DNA of 64,000 nt, taken from the NCBI RefSeq assembly GCF_902167145.1, contig NC_050099.1, forward strand, positions 244,292,588-244,356,587, read 5' to 3'. The notes under the pieces are model-generated. The model ran no database searches. It was not told where the DNA came from and worked only from the letters and a program-made list of their open reading frames with translations. A program made the position numbers and the translations under genes. This document shows positions 9,930 through 21,080 of the stretch, piece by piece. This stretch comes from Zea mays. Lineage: Eukaryota > Streptophyta > Magnoliopsida > Poales > Poaceae. Each line of letters starts with the position of its first letter. The first letter of the stretch is position 1.

Positions 9930-10242
9930 TGTTGGAAGTGCAGGAGAGGCAACAGCCAGCATGCTGCTTGGATGCTGAGAAGCTCGGACAGAACGAGCAA
10001 GCACAATGCAAAGGTGTTTGGGCCATCGTGGGTGAATTAGTGTTGTGGAGGCCCATGTAAAGGAAGACATTTATATATTGATGTAAGCATGAGTAGAGGA
10101 GAGGAATATTCAGAACAAACACAATAATTTATCTTACCTTCACTACTCCTTTCTTCTTCCTCACGCTGCTGCTACCTGCTCCATGCTCTTCTCATTCTTC
10201 CCTATATCTCTCATCTTCTCCATTCTCTAGCTGTAGCTAACA
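9906..10242 (+). repeat. LTR 3 of the tandem retroelement
   Basis: 337 bp ending AGCTAACA, followed by target duplication CTCGG (10243-10247). The chimeric ORF ends inside its first 24 bp. Confidence 0.92.
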
Positions 10243-10530
10243 CTCGGGATGCACGCGCTGCTGCTGGACCGGTTCGGGACCGCCGAGGCGGAGCGCTGGC
10301 GGCGGTCCGGCGGCGCGCCCGTGCTCCCGGACCTCGTCGCCGCGCAGGAGTGGCTCGCCGGGGGACGCCACGGTCACAGGGAGGAAGGGCAGCTAGCACC
10401 TGGACGTCCGGTCTTGCTCGCTCGCTCGATCGAGTGCCTGAAACAACAGACACGCATCAGCGCCATTGTTCGTTCCTGCTCTCCTCGGAATAACAGAATG
10501 CCCGATATAGATGTCGTCGTGTAATCGAGA
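10243..10530 (+). pseudogene. HAD-superfamily hydrolase pseudogene, 3' piece
   Basis: Directly after the target duplication the frame reads GMHALLLDRFGTAEAERW then VLPDLVAAQEWLAG. This is the C-terminus of the HAD protein interrupted at 3812; plant relatives run from the KDY motif into an SIGMHALL sequence here. The downstream stretch to 10530 (stop at 10522-10524) looks like degenerate tail and 3' UTR. It shows that the retroelement landed in an exon. The gene also has frameshifts in its 5' piece, so this insertion may not have been what killed it. Confidence 0.85.
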
Positions 10531-10682
10531 TGAACCAAACAACTCTATCTCCTAGAGATCCAGAGTTTCTGGAGCGGGCAAGAGCAATGCAGCATGGGGT
10601 GTCATCGTGCTCGTGCATGCCTCATCAATCAGATTTTCAGAACAGCTGGACCAAACAAACTCTCCTAGAGGACTTCGCTGGA

Positions 10683-10718
10683 AAATAAATAAGTAAATAA
10701 ATAAATAAATAAATAAAT
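10683..10718 (+). repeat. (AAAT)n microsatellite
   Basis: About nine AAAT units, one with a G. It lies in unassigned flanking DNA between the HAD remnant and the LINE (10531-10827), where I see nothing else. Confidence 0.9.
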
Positions 10719-11068
10719 TGGCTTAAAACATGGAATATTCAAACCAGGAGGATTCTTTTTTCATATTGTTTCGAAAACCTAAATGGTTAGATTTTTGTTT
10801 CTGTATAACCAAGCCAAAGATAGCGAACCAAAAGACAAACGCAACTTTCTTTTCTTTCTTTCTCCCTCTCCCCTTTCTTCCCTAGAGTGCTCACGCATGA
10901 GTGAAACAGGGTGTCGTAGACGAAGGCAACGTCTTGAGGGGGAAATCAGCGAATGAGGAACGGCATGGAGGAGCCTTCTCCCTCGCCTTCGCGATGAAGA
11001 CCGCGTTGGCCTAGCTCAGGTTCTCCTGCTTCTCGTGTCCTTCTCTCCGATCTTCTTGCTTTCCCGCT

Positions 11069-14000
11069 ATGGATTTCTCCCTCCTGGACTTTCGGCCAGG
11101 CTTGGCCTTCGTGGAATCCCGCTGGGATGCCTTGGAAGCTTCGGTTTGCCCTGCTCGCCCCTGTTTGCGGTCGCTCTTCTGGCTGGTGGTTTCCTTTGGC
11201 AGATGCATCTTCAAGTTAAATTCGGTCTCGGTCGGTCATCTTCTCCAGGCTGCTCTTGGTGGGCTCGCCGAGGATTTTGAAGTGCTCCAGCTGGCTGACC
11301 GCGTTTTTCGGTTTTCAGTTTCCTCGATGGCGGTGGGTTTTCACATTTATAACTTGGGCTCCATTGAGCGTAAGGAGTTCAAAGCCTTCTTCAACCTCTG
11401 GAATCGTGGTGGACCTAATTGGAAGCATGAATTCAGGCTTTTTTTGGATGAGGAAGCTGCCTCCTGGTCGATGGTCCAGGTCAGGAATTCTTCGTCATAT
11501 GTAGACGTGGTTAAGCTCCCTCTCACCGGTGCAAATGCTGTTCCGATTCGGAACCTTGCCAGGTCGCCTGGTGGTGCTCAGCATGCTGCTCGGGCTGGTT
11601 CTTCAGTTTTCAATCGTTTGGGCCGTCCTTCCACTAATCGTGCCCAGGCTCTTAACGGCTGGCGTCCGCAGGCTTTGCCTCGGCCTCGCCCGAGGGTCTC
11701 CGTGTTCGACCGTCTTCACCCGCAGGCTTCGGGACCGTGGCTTTCTGCTTCTAATGGAAGAACTGGTCTCCCTCGGTTCTTGGACCCTATTCGTTCTGGT
11801 GTTGCTATTGGTGGCAGACCCTCTAACCGTTCTAAATTTCAAAATTTGAACTCCGGCCGGTCTCGTCCCTGCAACCTGCAATGGCGTCCCGTGCGTGCTC
11901 GCGGGCCTGCTGGGCTACCGGGCTCTGTGACTCTATGCTGTCATTTCTGTAAGGGCCGGGGACACGTGGATTTTTTTTGTCCCAGCAAGTTTACTTCCTT
12001 CGGTTCTCCTCTGACTTCGTTCCCTGCCTTTGGGAGTCGGGCCCTTTTGGTGGGAAACCAAAATTCTCCTGATCGCAGCTCCTGGTTTCGCACACCGGAT
12101 GTGTCTCTGTCCGGTGGACCGCCCATTTTCAGTTGCTTCGAGGAGTTCGCCCGAGAAGTATTAAAAAAATCTGAATCGGCACCTCCTCAGTCCCTGACGC
12201 TTTCTCTGGGCGTCACTTCAACAAAACCCCAACTTGCTCCGTCTTCGTCTGCTGGTTGCCGATCCTCGCTTCCTGCTCAGATGGCGTTTAGGCGCGTTGA
12301 TCCCGAACCCTTCCTCCCTCCGGGCTTCAGCGCTTCGATGGTCCTTCACCGGGAAATTATGGCCAGGTCAGTTTCTCGGCGTCTCCCGCCTTTGCATGAG
12401 GACTGGGCTATTATCAGCATTCAACCTTTACCTGACCATGAGATTACTTTCCCGGCGGTGAGGGATGTGGTTAGAGAATACCTTGTGGAGCACCGTCGGC
12501 TTGGGGTGCGTGATATCCAGCGGTCACACCTGGGGCAGGTTTTGGTCCAGTTCAGCAGCATTCTTGAAAGAGACAACCTTGTTCTTCTCGGTCCACAGCA
12601 GTATCTTGATGCTTCCTTCACTGTTCAGCGGCACAATGATGCTTGGAACCATAGGGCCCTTTATTTTAATCGGGAATGTTGGCTTATGTTGTTGGGATTC
12701 CCTCTGGACTACCGTTCTTCAGAGCACTTGCAGGTGGCTATTGGCTCCTTTGGCAGATTGATTCTATGGGAAGAAGACAGACGCAATATTTATAGGACTT
12801 TGCTCAGGGTACGGGTCACATCCCTAGAGGAGGTCCCACAGTTCATTGTTTTTTCAGACGCTGATGGCTTTCTTGGAGATTCATGGACGGTGCAGTGTGA
12901 GATCATCCAGCAAACTTTGTTGGGAGGTCAGCCTCAAGATGAGGACCCGGTGCCAGTGGCCCCGGCGGATGGGCAACAACTTCCTTTTGAGTTTTTTGGT
13001 CTGGGTCAACCTGTGCCGGCGGCGGGCTGAGATCTTAATTTTCCACCAGATGACAACGTTCAAGCTCAACCTGCAGGCAACATTCAAGGTGACTGGGACC
13101 AATGGATTGTCAATGATCCTCCTGTTCAACCACCTCAGCAGCCCCTTCTGGACCAGCCACCTGATGAGCAGCAAGTCAGCAACCCCCTTTCGGACCTGTC
13201 CTCTGATAGTTCTTCTGGTCACATTCATGGTGCCTTGCTGCAGAATGGGCAGATTCCTGAGGATCCGGTGGCTGTGGGGCCGGTGCCAAACTTTAATGCC
13301 CCTGCCGACCATCCCATGATTGGGCCCCAAGAGGTTGATGGCCCACCTATGCAGGATGTTCCTCCTGTGCCTGGGGATATAGTTATTCCTGATGACCAGC
13401 CGGTGGAGCCTTTTGTTAATGGGCACAATAACATGGGGTTGAACTTTATGTTTTCGCATGACTGGCATTCAGATCCTGTTTTGCTGAGTCACTTAGAAAG
13501 GAAAAGAAATGTCCAGTTTTACAGGATCTGGGAGAGATTTTTTGCTCCGGCTGATTGCTCAGCGACCTCGGTGCAGGTTCCCAAGAAATGGGCGCCCTTT
13601 TTCTTATCCAACTTGATGCACGAAGATTCCTTTAGCTGGTCCAAAAAGTTCCTGTCTTCAGATATTCCTTCAGCTTTGTTGGAGCCAGAGTCTGTGACAC
13701 TCCCTTTTGTCATCCCCAGGAAGTGTCCTGAGGACAAGTTCCTTGATTCGGTTGTTTCTGAGGAATCTGCTGATGACACCTCTGTCCCTTTGGACACAAC
13801 CTCCTCCAAGCCTAATATTGCTATTGTGGAATCAGACCTGAGGAGAAGCAAGCGGCTTCGTGACGCCCGGGCTGGATTCAAGCAAGGCTCTTGCCAAAAG
13901 AAGAATTGTTTGTTGTGTCAGCACAAGTGTGAGGGCCCCCCTCACTTTCAGCTAAAGCTATCAGGCGCTTAGGAGAGCGCTTTTGTAATCTGTCAGAGGA

Positions 14001-14121
14001 GGAATTGGCTGACAAAGCTCTGAAGAAAAAGAAGAATCCGCCTGGCTGTGTTGGCTCTAGCAAGTCAGGCAAAAAAGATGAGGGGGACAAGAAGCAAGAC
14101 TCTTCAGATGATGACAACTGA
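11069..14121 (+). pseudogene. LINE ORF1 (nucleic-acid-binding protein), one stop and one frameshift
   Basis: The frame from ATG 11069 runs 653 codons to an in-frame TGA at 13028-13030, then stays open in the same frame to 13972. A +1 shift at the C-run near 13940 leads into an acidic/lysine-rich tail ending at 14119-14121. Features: a CCHC zinc knuckle (CCHFCKGRGHVDFFC, about residue 290), a DUF4283/DUF7597-like RNA-binding region (about 410-640), and a basic RRSKRLRDARAGFKQGSC motif with a Cys cluster near the end. Such proteins coat the LINE RNA. Intact length would be about 1015 residues. Confidence 0.82.
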
Positions 14122-14327
14122 TATGTTAATTCTGCCTTGGGTGGGTGTCTTTTGCAGGTCTCAACCTCGCCAGGCTTTTTGGCTGTCTCGGCCCTGGCGT
14201 TTATATCTGATTTCTGTGTTCACGAACTTGGTGGTTTCTGGCTGTGCCCTGTTCTGTCTTAACAGATACACTTTTGCCCTCCCAATTATTGGGTTTGGGC
14301 TCCTTTCCGTTGACGAACTTAATCTCT

Positions 14328-17300
14328 ATGATGAATAGTCACAACGCTATTAATTACTCTGGCTGGTCTGTTTTAAGTTTTAATGTCCGAGGTATTAATG
14401 TCGTGGCTAAGGGGAATGGAATTCATTGTGTGATTCGAGAGTCCAATAGCGATATTATCTGCTTGTAGGAGACGAAGAAGGAATCTTTTGTTAGGGCAGA
14501 CTTAAGAAGGTTCTGCCCCAGTTCTTTTGATGAGTTCGCTTTTGTTCATTCGATAGGAAACTCGGGGGGTTTCATTACTGTTTGGAATAGTTCGAAGCTG
14601 GTTGGCAATGATATTTTCCAAAACGAGTATGCTCTTTCGGTTGAATTTTTTGCTATTTCGTCGGAGGAATCTTGGATTATCACCAACGTCTATGCGCCCT
14701 GTTCCCCAACTGGGAAGATTGATTTCCTCCACTGGTTTTCCAATATTAACATGCCCTCCGAAAAGCGCTGGTTGATTGTTGGGGACTTTAACCTGACGCG
14801 TAGGCCTGAAAATAGAAACACTGCTGGGGGAGACATTAACCTGATGCTGAGCTTTAACGAGGCAATCAGCCAGCTAGACCTGGTGGAAATCCCTCTCCAT
14901 GGCCTCTCCTTTACTTGGTCGAATAAACAAAGGGAACCCCTTCTTCAGAGACTCGATTGGTTTTTCACGTCGCAAGAATGGTCGGTCTGCTACCCTGATA
15001 CTCTCGCTACAACGTTGCCCAGGGATATTTCAGATCATGTGCCCTGCTTGATTTCTTTTAAGTCAAAGATTCCTAAGCCCAAGATCTTTATATTTGAAAA
15101 TTTCTGGTTACAGTTTGACGAGTTCATGACAATTTTCAAAATTCGTGGACGGGTATGCCAAGCCTTTTGGACAAAGCGAAGAATTTAACAGCAAAGTTCA
15201 AGTTCACCAGAAAGATTCTAAAAGAGTGGCAGCGGTCTCTGCCAAAAATCGACAAAACTGTGAGCCAAATTAAGTTGATTATTGAATTCATTGATCTTAT
15301 CGAAGAGCATCGTGATCTTTTGATTGAAGAATGGAATTTCCGCGAGCTATTGCAGCACAAGGCTGCTGAGTTGCTTCAGCTTCAAAAAAATTATTGGAAA
15401 CAACGGGCCTCCATCAAATGGGTTACGGATGGAGATATCTGCTCCAGATTCTTTCATGCTCATGCAACAGTAAGGCATGGCCGCAACACAATTGCGCTGC
15501 TCTCAGATGACAGTGGTTCAGCCTTTACAGAGCATGACCTCAAAGCCAACCTGCTCTAGAATGCGTTCAAACGTCGCTTGGGTTCCTCCGATTTCGTGGA
15601 CAATGTCTTTGATCTTCCTAGTTTGATGCTCTGCCGCAGTGACTTGCATTGGCTAGATGAGCCTTTTTCAAAGCAAGAAATTGATAGTATTGTGGCGCCC
15701 TTCCTTCTGATAAATCCCCGGGACCTGATGGGTTTAATACCAACTTTATCAAAAAATGCTGGCCGATTATTTCACAAGACTTCTATGACTTATGTGATCA
15801 ATTCTACCACGGGGATGTTTGCCTTCGAAGCATTAATGGTTCTTATATTGTCCTGATTCCGAAGAAGGATAATGCCAGAGTAGTGGGCGATTTCAGACCA
15901 ATCTCTCTTCTGAATAATAGTATGAAAATCATTACTAAGCTGCTGGCTAACCGGTTACAGACAGTGATGACTTCCCTTGTCCACAAAAATCAATATGGCT
16001 TCATCAAAGGAAGAACCATTCAAGACTGTCTGGCCTGGGCATTCGAATATATTCATCTTTGTCATATTTCAAAAAAAGAGATTATTGTGCTCAAATTGGA
16101 CTTTGAAAAGGCTTTTGATTCTCTAGAGCATGAGTTCATTCTTCAGGTATTGCTGCACAATGGCTTCGGGCCCAGATGGATGAGCTGGATTAGGGATATT
16201 CTTCGGTCTGGCACGTCTTCAGTTCTTCTTAATGGTGTCCCGGGGAAAACCTTTCACTGCAAGCGTGGGGTCAGGCAGGGAGATCCCCTCTCGCCTCTTC
16301 TTTTTGTTCTCGCGGCAGATCTGCTTCAGAGCATCATAAATAAAGCGTGGCGGCAAGACCTACTCAAGTTACCATTGCCAGAGAATTGTGGTCAAGATTT
16401 CCCGATAGTCCAATATGCGGATGACACACTGCTGATTTTGGAAGCTTGCCCTGACAGCTATTCTTTCTAAGAGCTGTCCTGAACTCTTTTGCTTTTTCAA
16501 CGGGGTTGAAGGTGAACTACAACAAATCAAGTATGTACCCCATCAACGTCAGTCCTGCTAAAATGGCGATCCTTGCAGGAACTCTTAACTGTCAGATAGG
16601 TTCAATGCCCTTTACCTATCTGGGCGTTCCGCTGGGTCTTTCAAAGCCTAAAATCTGTCACTTTTTACCACTCATTCAGAGGATCCAAAAGAGACTATCA
16701 TGCACTTCTGCCCTCCTCTCCCAGGCTGGCAGGCTTGAGCTTGTTAACTCGGTTTTTTCAACTCTCCCGATGTTTTTGATGTGTACTCTGAAAATCCCGG
16801 TGACCACGGTTAAGAAGATTGATTCTTATCGGAAACACTGTCTCTGGAGGGGAAATGACGTCAATTCAAAGAAACCTGCGCTAGCTGCCTGGAGTATGAT
16901 TACTCAGACTAAAAAAAATGGGGGCCTGGGAGTGGTAAGATTAGAGACTCACAACAAAGCCTTGCTCCTGAAGTTTTTACACAAGTTCTTCAACAATCAT
17001 GATATTCCCTGGGTTAACTTGGTTTGGAGCAATTATTACAGGACAGCCAGGATGCCTGGTTGCTCAAAAATTGGCTCCTTTTGGTGGAAAAGCTTGCTTA
17101 CGTTTGTCCAAGATTACAAGGGACTGGCTGCCCCAAAAATCGGGGATGGAAGAACCATTCTTTTCTGGGAAGATATGTGGAATTCGGGCATCCCAGCTAA
17201 TCAATACCCTGAGTTATTTTCCTTCGCCTGCAATAGCAAACTTACCATCAAAGAAGCTCTCCAAAAAGAACAACTTATTGAAATTTTTCAGCTACCTCTG

Positions 17301-17938
17301 TCGGTGCAAGCTCATGAACAATTTTTAGACTTAGACGCAACCTGGGGCCAAATCATGGTAAACAACACAAATGATACTTGGAAACTCATTTGGGGAGCAG
17401 ACATATTCTCTACAAAAAAACGTATAAGCATTTGATGGGTCAGGCCCAGGTTCACCAGATCTTCAGATCGCTTTGGAGAAACAAGTGTCAACCAAAACAT
17501 AAGATCTTTTTTTGGCTTTGGCTAAAAAACAGACTCAATACAAGAGATATGCTGAAAAGGAAAAATATGAACCTTGAGTCCTACACTTGTGAGAACTGCA
17601 TCTGGCAAAAGGAAGAAACTCTCTACCATCTTTTCCTCAAATGTAATTTTGCAAAGGCTTGCTGGACTTCTATTGGTTTGACGTCCCCCAGAATTGCTAA
17701 TCCTGAGGACGCTGCAGTAAACCTAATGCAACAACTCAATGTTCCATTCTTTATGGAAATTGTCATTCTCATGACCTGGAGCATTTGGAAAACCCGTAAT
17801 GCATAGCTTTTTCAGAATAAAGCCCCGACTGTACAGCATTGCAAAAATGAGTTTGCAAGGGAACTTCATCTAGTCATGCTGAGAGCTAAAGGCCGTTTTG
17901 ATTCGACAATTCCTGCATGGCTTCAGCTTTGGCAATAG
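14328..17938 (+). pseudogene. LINE ORF2 (endonuclease/reverse transcriptase), multiply broken
   Basis: Begins ATG 14328 with VLSFNVRGI. The endonuclease core follows (NVYAP, VGDFNL, SDHVPCL; 14370-15050). A TAG interrupts at 14466-14468. Frame changes occur near 15160, 15850, 16465 and 17400, with further TAGs at 15557-15559 and 17804-17806. Reverse transcriptase spans about 15880-16900 with [34 protein letters not shown] and the YADD catalytic motif. A zf-RVT region (CENCIWQKEETLYHLFLKC) is near 17590. The final stop is 17936-17938. It would nick target DNA and copy the RNA by target-primed reverse transcription. As it stands it cannot be translated whole. Confidence 0.88.
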
Positions 17939-18075
17939 AGCTCATCTCTTTTCCTTTTCCCTTTTGTAGTTTTGTTGTTTTATCCTTTGTAATCTTCTTT
18001 TCTGTTTGCTTCTAACTCTGTTGTTTTAAAGTTTTAATAAAATCTTCAGTAGAGGTTCGCTCCTCCTGTCCTATC

Positions 18076-18100
18076 AAAAAAAAAAGCCAAAGATAGCGAA
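18076..18100 (+). other. LINE poly(A) tail and 3' target duplication
   Basis: Ten A residues at 18076-18085, then the rest of AAGCCAAAGATAGCGAA, identical to 10811-10827. The first two bases of the duplication merge with the A tail, so the exact junction is ambiguous by 2 bp. Confidence 0.9.
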
Positions 18101-18410
18101 GAACTAAAATGCTGGCTGGTCGTCATCGTATTTTCACGTGTTCCATTAAAAGCGATAAGTATAATTTGAGGCGTCATCTGGTTGTCAGCAGCACGACAGC
18201 ATCTGTTTCGATGATGCATCATTGCACACGTACCGTACGGCCCATCTCATCTCAACTAGAGATTAAAAAAAAGAGAGGAACGTCCACGACCACATGCATG
18301 CTGCTCACCATGGTGCGTTTTCACCAAACCACCACTGTACGGGAACGCCCAGCACCATATGATTGTACTTGGAGTCCGATCAACGTGCGATTAATTAGCG
18401 GCGGGACTTA

Positions 18411-18426
18411 ATAATAATAATAATAA
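18411..18426 (+). repeat. (TAA)n microsatellite
   Basis: About five TAA units in the stretch between the LINE and the VQ gene. The rest of 18101-18866 is unassigned flank plus the probable 3' UTR of the VQ gene. Confidence 0.8.
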
Positions 18427-18866
18427 CATGATTAATCACTAGTAGTCCAGGTAGAGTAGGAGGTAGAAGCCCTCTCGGGCTTTACTTCCGAGGGGCAAGG
18501 CAGTCTAGAAAGATTCCTCGCTTCCAGAGCTGCATGCACTAGCACTGCTAGTACTAGCCTATACTACACACTAGCCAATGCAAAAATATTACAGCTACTA
18601 CCAATTAAAGCAGCGAGCTAATAAACCTTGATTAGTTCAAACTCCTAGCTAAAGCAGCAAGAGCTAACACTAGCACTAGTAGTTACTTAGTACTCTTAAC
18701 TGCTTAAACAGCTAGCAGCTACAAGAACACGAATCATCATCATCACCGGTCGTGATCGACGACCCACAATTACACCAATGGCTTCTTAGTCTCTGACCAA
18801 GTTAGCTCCCCGCTTATTAATTAACTACCTTAGTTGTGCGGCGGCCGCGGCAGAGGGGCCGATCGA

Positions 18867-19442
18867 TCAGCCCAAGCTGTAGCCGCCATTGCCGCTGTTA
18901 GCGGAGGCCGGCGGGGCGGTGGGCACCACCGTGGTCTCCGCCCCCTGCATCATGCTCTGCAGCAGCAGCCCGTCCTCCGCCGAGGACTCGAAGCCGCCGT
19001 GCAGGAACGGCGCCATGCCGTCCTCCCCGCCGTAGCCGCCGCCGCCGTAGTACTGCTGCTGCAGCTGCGGCTGCGGCATGAAGAGCTGGCTCTGCAGCGA
19101 CGTGGGCCGGTGCGGGTGGCCGAACGGCGCGACGACCGACGTCGGCGACGGGCGCACCACCAGCGGCGCGCCGTACTCGCCGCCGGGGCCGCAGGGCCCC
19201 GGCGGGACGCCGGTCAACTGCTGCACCATGGCGCGGAAGTTGGCGGTGTCCGTGTTGAGCAGCGTGACGGGCGCGCGGCGGGACGCGCGGGACCGCCGCC
19301 GCGCGGGCGGCTTCCCGACGCGCCCGCCGGGCTGCGCGCGGGTCGGGCTCGACGCCGACCCGCCCGCCGCCGCCGCCGGCGCGCCGCAGCCACCGTAGAG
19401 CCCGCCCCAGGGGGGCATGTTCGCGCCAGTGTCGTCACCCAT
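18867..19442 (-). CDS. VQ-motif protein (transcriptional co-regulator)
   Basis: Single-exon gene of 191 residues. The diagnostic motif FRAMVQQLTG (pattern FxxxVQxLTG) is at about residues 69-78, preceded by a basic stretch (RRRSRASRRAPVTLLN) that may serve nuclear import. The rest is low-complexity: Gly/Ala/Pro-rich N-terminus and Gln/Tyr/Gly-rich middle (QPQLQQQYYGGGGYGGEDG). VQ proteins bind WRKY factors and MAP kinases and tune defence and growth genes in the nucleus. Lack of introns, small size and high GC are typical for grass VQ genes. Start chosen at the first ATG; a TATA-like site lies 133-141 bp upstream. The specific VQ family member is not assigned. Confidence 0.92.
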   Translation of the reverse strand: MGDDTGANMPPWGGLYGGCGAPAAAAGGSASSPTRAQPGGRVGKPPARRRSRASRRAPVTLLNTDTANFRAMVQQLTGVPPGPCGPGGEYGAPLVVRPSPTSVVAPFGHPHRPTSLQSQLFMPQPQLQQQYYGGGGYGGEDGMAPFLHGGFESSAEDGLLLQSMMQGAETTVVPTAPPASANSGNGGYSLG

Positions 19443-19574
19443 ATGTCGAGCTCGCTCGGTAGCTAGAGCTCGCTATGTCTAGGCGTCTAGCTGTTTGTTG
19501 TGCCCGTCGTCGGCGTACGCCGGCCGGTAGAGGAGTATCTAGTTGCTGGGACGGACGGGGGGGAGAGGGCAGCT

Positions 19575-19583
19575 GCTTATAGC
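19575..19583 (-). promoter_or_regulatory. TATA-like box of the VQ gene
   Basis: On the minus strand it reads GCTATAAGC, 133-141 bp upstream of the VQ start codon. The flanking DNA is GC-rich. The region further upstream to 20435 has no recognisable gene. Confidence 0.55.
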
Positions 19584-20435
19584 GGCCCCCCCGGCGACGA
19601 GTCAAACGGACCGCTTGGGAGGGTCGCCGCGCCGTTGGATGCGCCATGCGCGGCGGAGCACGGCGCGCCACGTCGCCTTCTGGAAGGTGGCTGGCTCGTG
19701 GAGGTTTCCACGAAGCGTCTGTCCCGGGGATCGGACGGGCCACAGGGGGTGGAGTCGTGGGCTCGTGGCCTACTCGCTGGGATTCTTTTCTTACACACGC
19801 GGTATATTACCAGCAACGCAGACGGAAACGGCAAACAGCGGCACTCAGGGTCCATTTGGCTGGGCTGGGTCGGCCCGGGTCAGGCCGCGCGCGCGCACGA
19901 GCATGCTGCGACAGGAGTCGCGTGGCATTTCCTCGTCTCCCTGCGCTTCTGTAAAAAAAATAATGTTGTGAGCTGTTAAAAATCTAAAATTATTTGGTAA
20001 AAACACTAAAGGTCATTAAAAGTTCTCATCTATATATTTTTATAGTTCCATTCAAAGCCGTTAAAACCAGGTCCACGAGTGATTTCAGTTTTGCACTGCG
20101 ACAAATCGGTTTTTTTACAAAACTATTTCATAAATCCAGCCTTTTGGTTTGATTTTTAGGGACAAAAGCCAAAGCTAGAAGCCAAACTACTCTTAATAGT
20201 AGTTTTATGATGATTTCATGAATATTTAATAGTAAATCACATTAAAAATAAATAATGTGGCATACCATCAAAAGAAACAAAATTTATGGGGATAAAACTA
20301 ATTTCGCAGGATGAAATTATGTCAATTCATTTCTAAGGTCTTGAATAGAGATGGAATGAAACTCAAAAGGTCAGAAAACCTCTCTACCATTTCCATTACC
20401 ATTTTTAACCAAAAACCAAAAAACAAAAGCGGGAG

Positions 20436-21080
20436 TAAGGATGACAACAGATCAGATTCGGATCAAATATTGCAAATATCTGCGGTTGTAACCAATATCC
20501 GTTCGTGACCATACACGCTGGTACAAATTTATATCCATGCTTGTGTCCATTAGATTTCGGACATGTTTCAGATATCAGTCGGATGTGGCAGACACAATCA
20601 TTTTTAACAATTCAATATTAATTAACAAATTTCTCTCAAGTTCACCATCATACATAGTTAAAAACTTAATAAAAAATTGTCATGGGTCTACGGATTGCAG
20701 CCAGGGCACCAGAGCTTGGAAGGGGTGCGAGCCAGCTGCCAATTGTGCTACGACCTATGGGACTTGGAAGGGGTATGAGGCACGTCGCAGAAGCCAGCAA
20801 GGCTAGAAGGGACGGCCAACGATGGGGAATTGGAAGCGTTAGACGTGGGGTTAATGGAGTTACGATTTGCTTTTTTGCTGTGTAATATGAGCTCGACCAA
20901 AAAAATAAACTATGGTCAGTTTCAGATATCCAACAGATGTCGTGGGTGGGAGGTAATATCCTAAATCATACTCGCCCGACTTTGGATCGAATACAGGTTT
21001 GACCCACGGGTCAAAAAATGTATCCATACCCGACTCGTCGAATCGGATATCCGAATCCACGGGTCAAATTCCCATCCCTA
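20436..21080. mobile_element. hAT-like non-autonomous element with 8-bp target duplication
   Basis: Ends TAAGGATGACAA and (reverse complement of the right end) TAGGGATGGGAA form terminal inverted repeats. Flanking 8-mers AGCGGGAG and AGCGGGGG match at 7 of 8. The interior has no transposase and is rich in ATCCG/CGGAT motifs near both ends. 645 bp. It is a relative of the elements at 31588 and 43798. Confidence 0.75.

Larger units (their letters stand above)
3813..10242 (+). mobile_element. Tandem three-LTR non-autonomous retroelement with captured host gene pieces
   Basis: Structure is LTR (3813-4149), internal region, LTR (6859-7195), internal region, LTR (9906-10242). All LTRs are 337 bp with TG...CA ends. 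The outer ends are flanked by the 5-bp duplication CTCGG (3808-3812 and 10243-10247). Each internal region starts with a TGGTATCAG primer site and ends with the purine tract AAGGAGGGGAGAA. No protease, reverse transcriptase or integrase is encoded. The ORF starts with a gag-like leader and carries PP1 and NPH3/BTB gene segments, so the element must rely on enzymes supplied in trans, like maize Bs1. The triple-LTR form probably arose by unequal recombination between LTRs of sister copies or by template switching. Confidence 0.93.
10828..18083 (+). mobile_element. Full-length L1-type LINE with 17-bp target duplication
   Basis: The 17-bp sequence AAGCCAAAGATAGCGAA occurs at 10811-10827 and again at 18084-18100. 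Between them lie a pyrimidine-rich 5' UTR, ORF1 with a zinc knuckle, ORF2 with endonuclease, reverse transcriptase and zf-RVT domains, and a 3' end with AATAAAA and a ten-A tail. The 5' duplication abutting the 5' UTR argues for no 5' truncation, uncommon for LINEs. Both ORFs carry stops and frameshifts, so the copy is dead. The target duplication is still perfect, so either the insertion is not ancient or some defects were inherited from its template. Confidence 0.92.

Noticed and set aside
13028..13030. In-frame TGA in LINE ORF1 as recoding
   Set aside because: Other stops and frameshifts in the same element make simple decay the likelier reason, and no recoding structure was seen.
18834..19466. 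Long plus-strand ORF opposite the VQ gene
   Set aside because: Antisense shadow of a GC-rich exon. The minus strand has the VQ motif and a TATA box.
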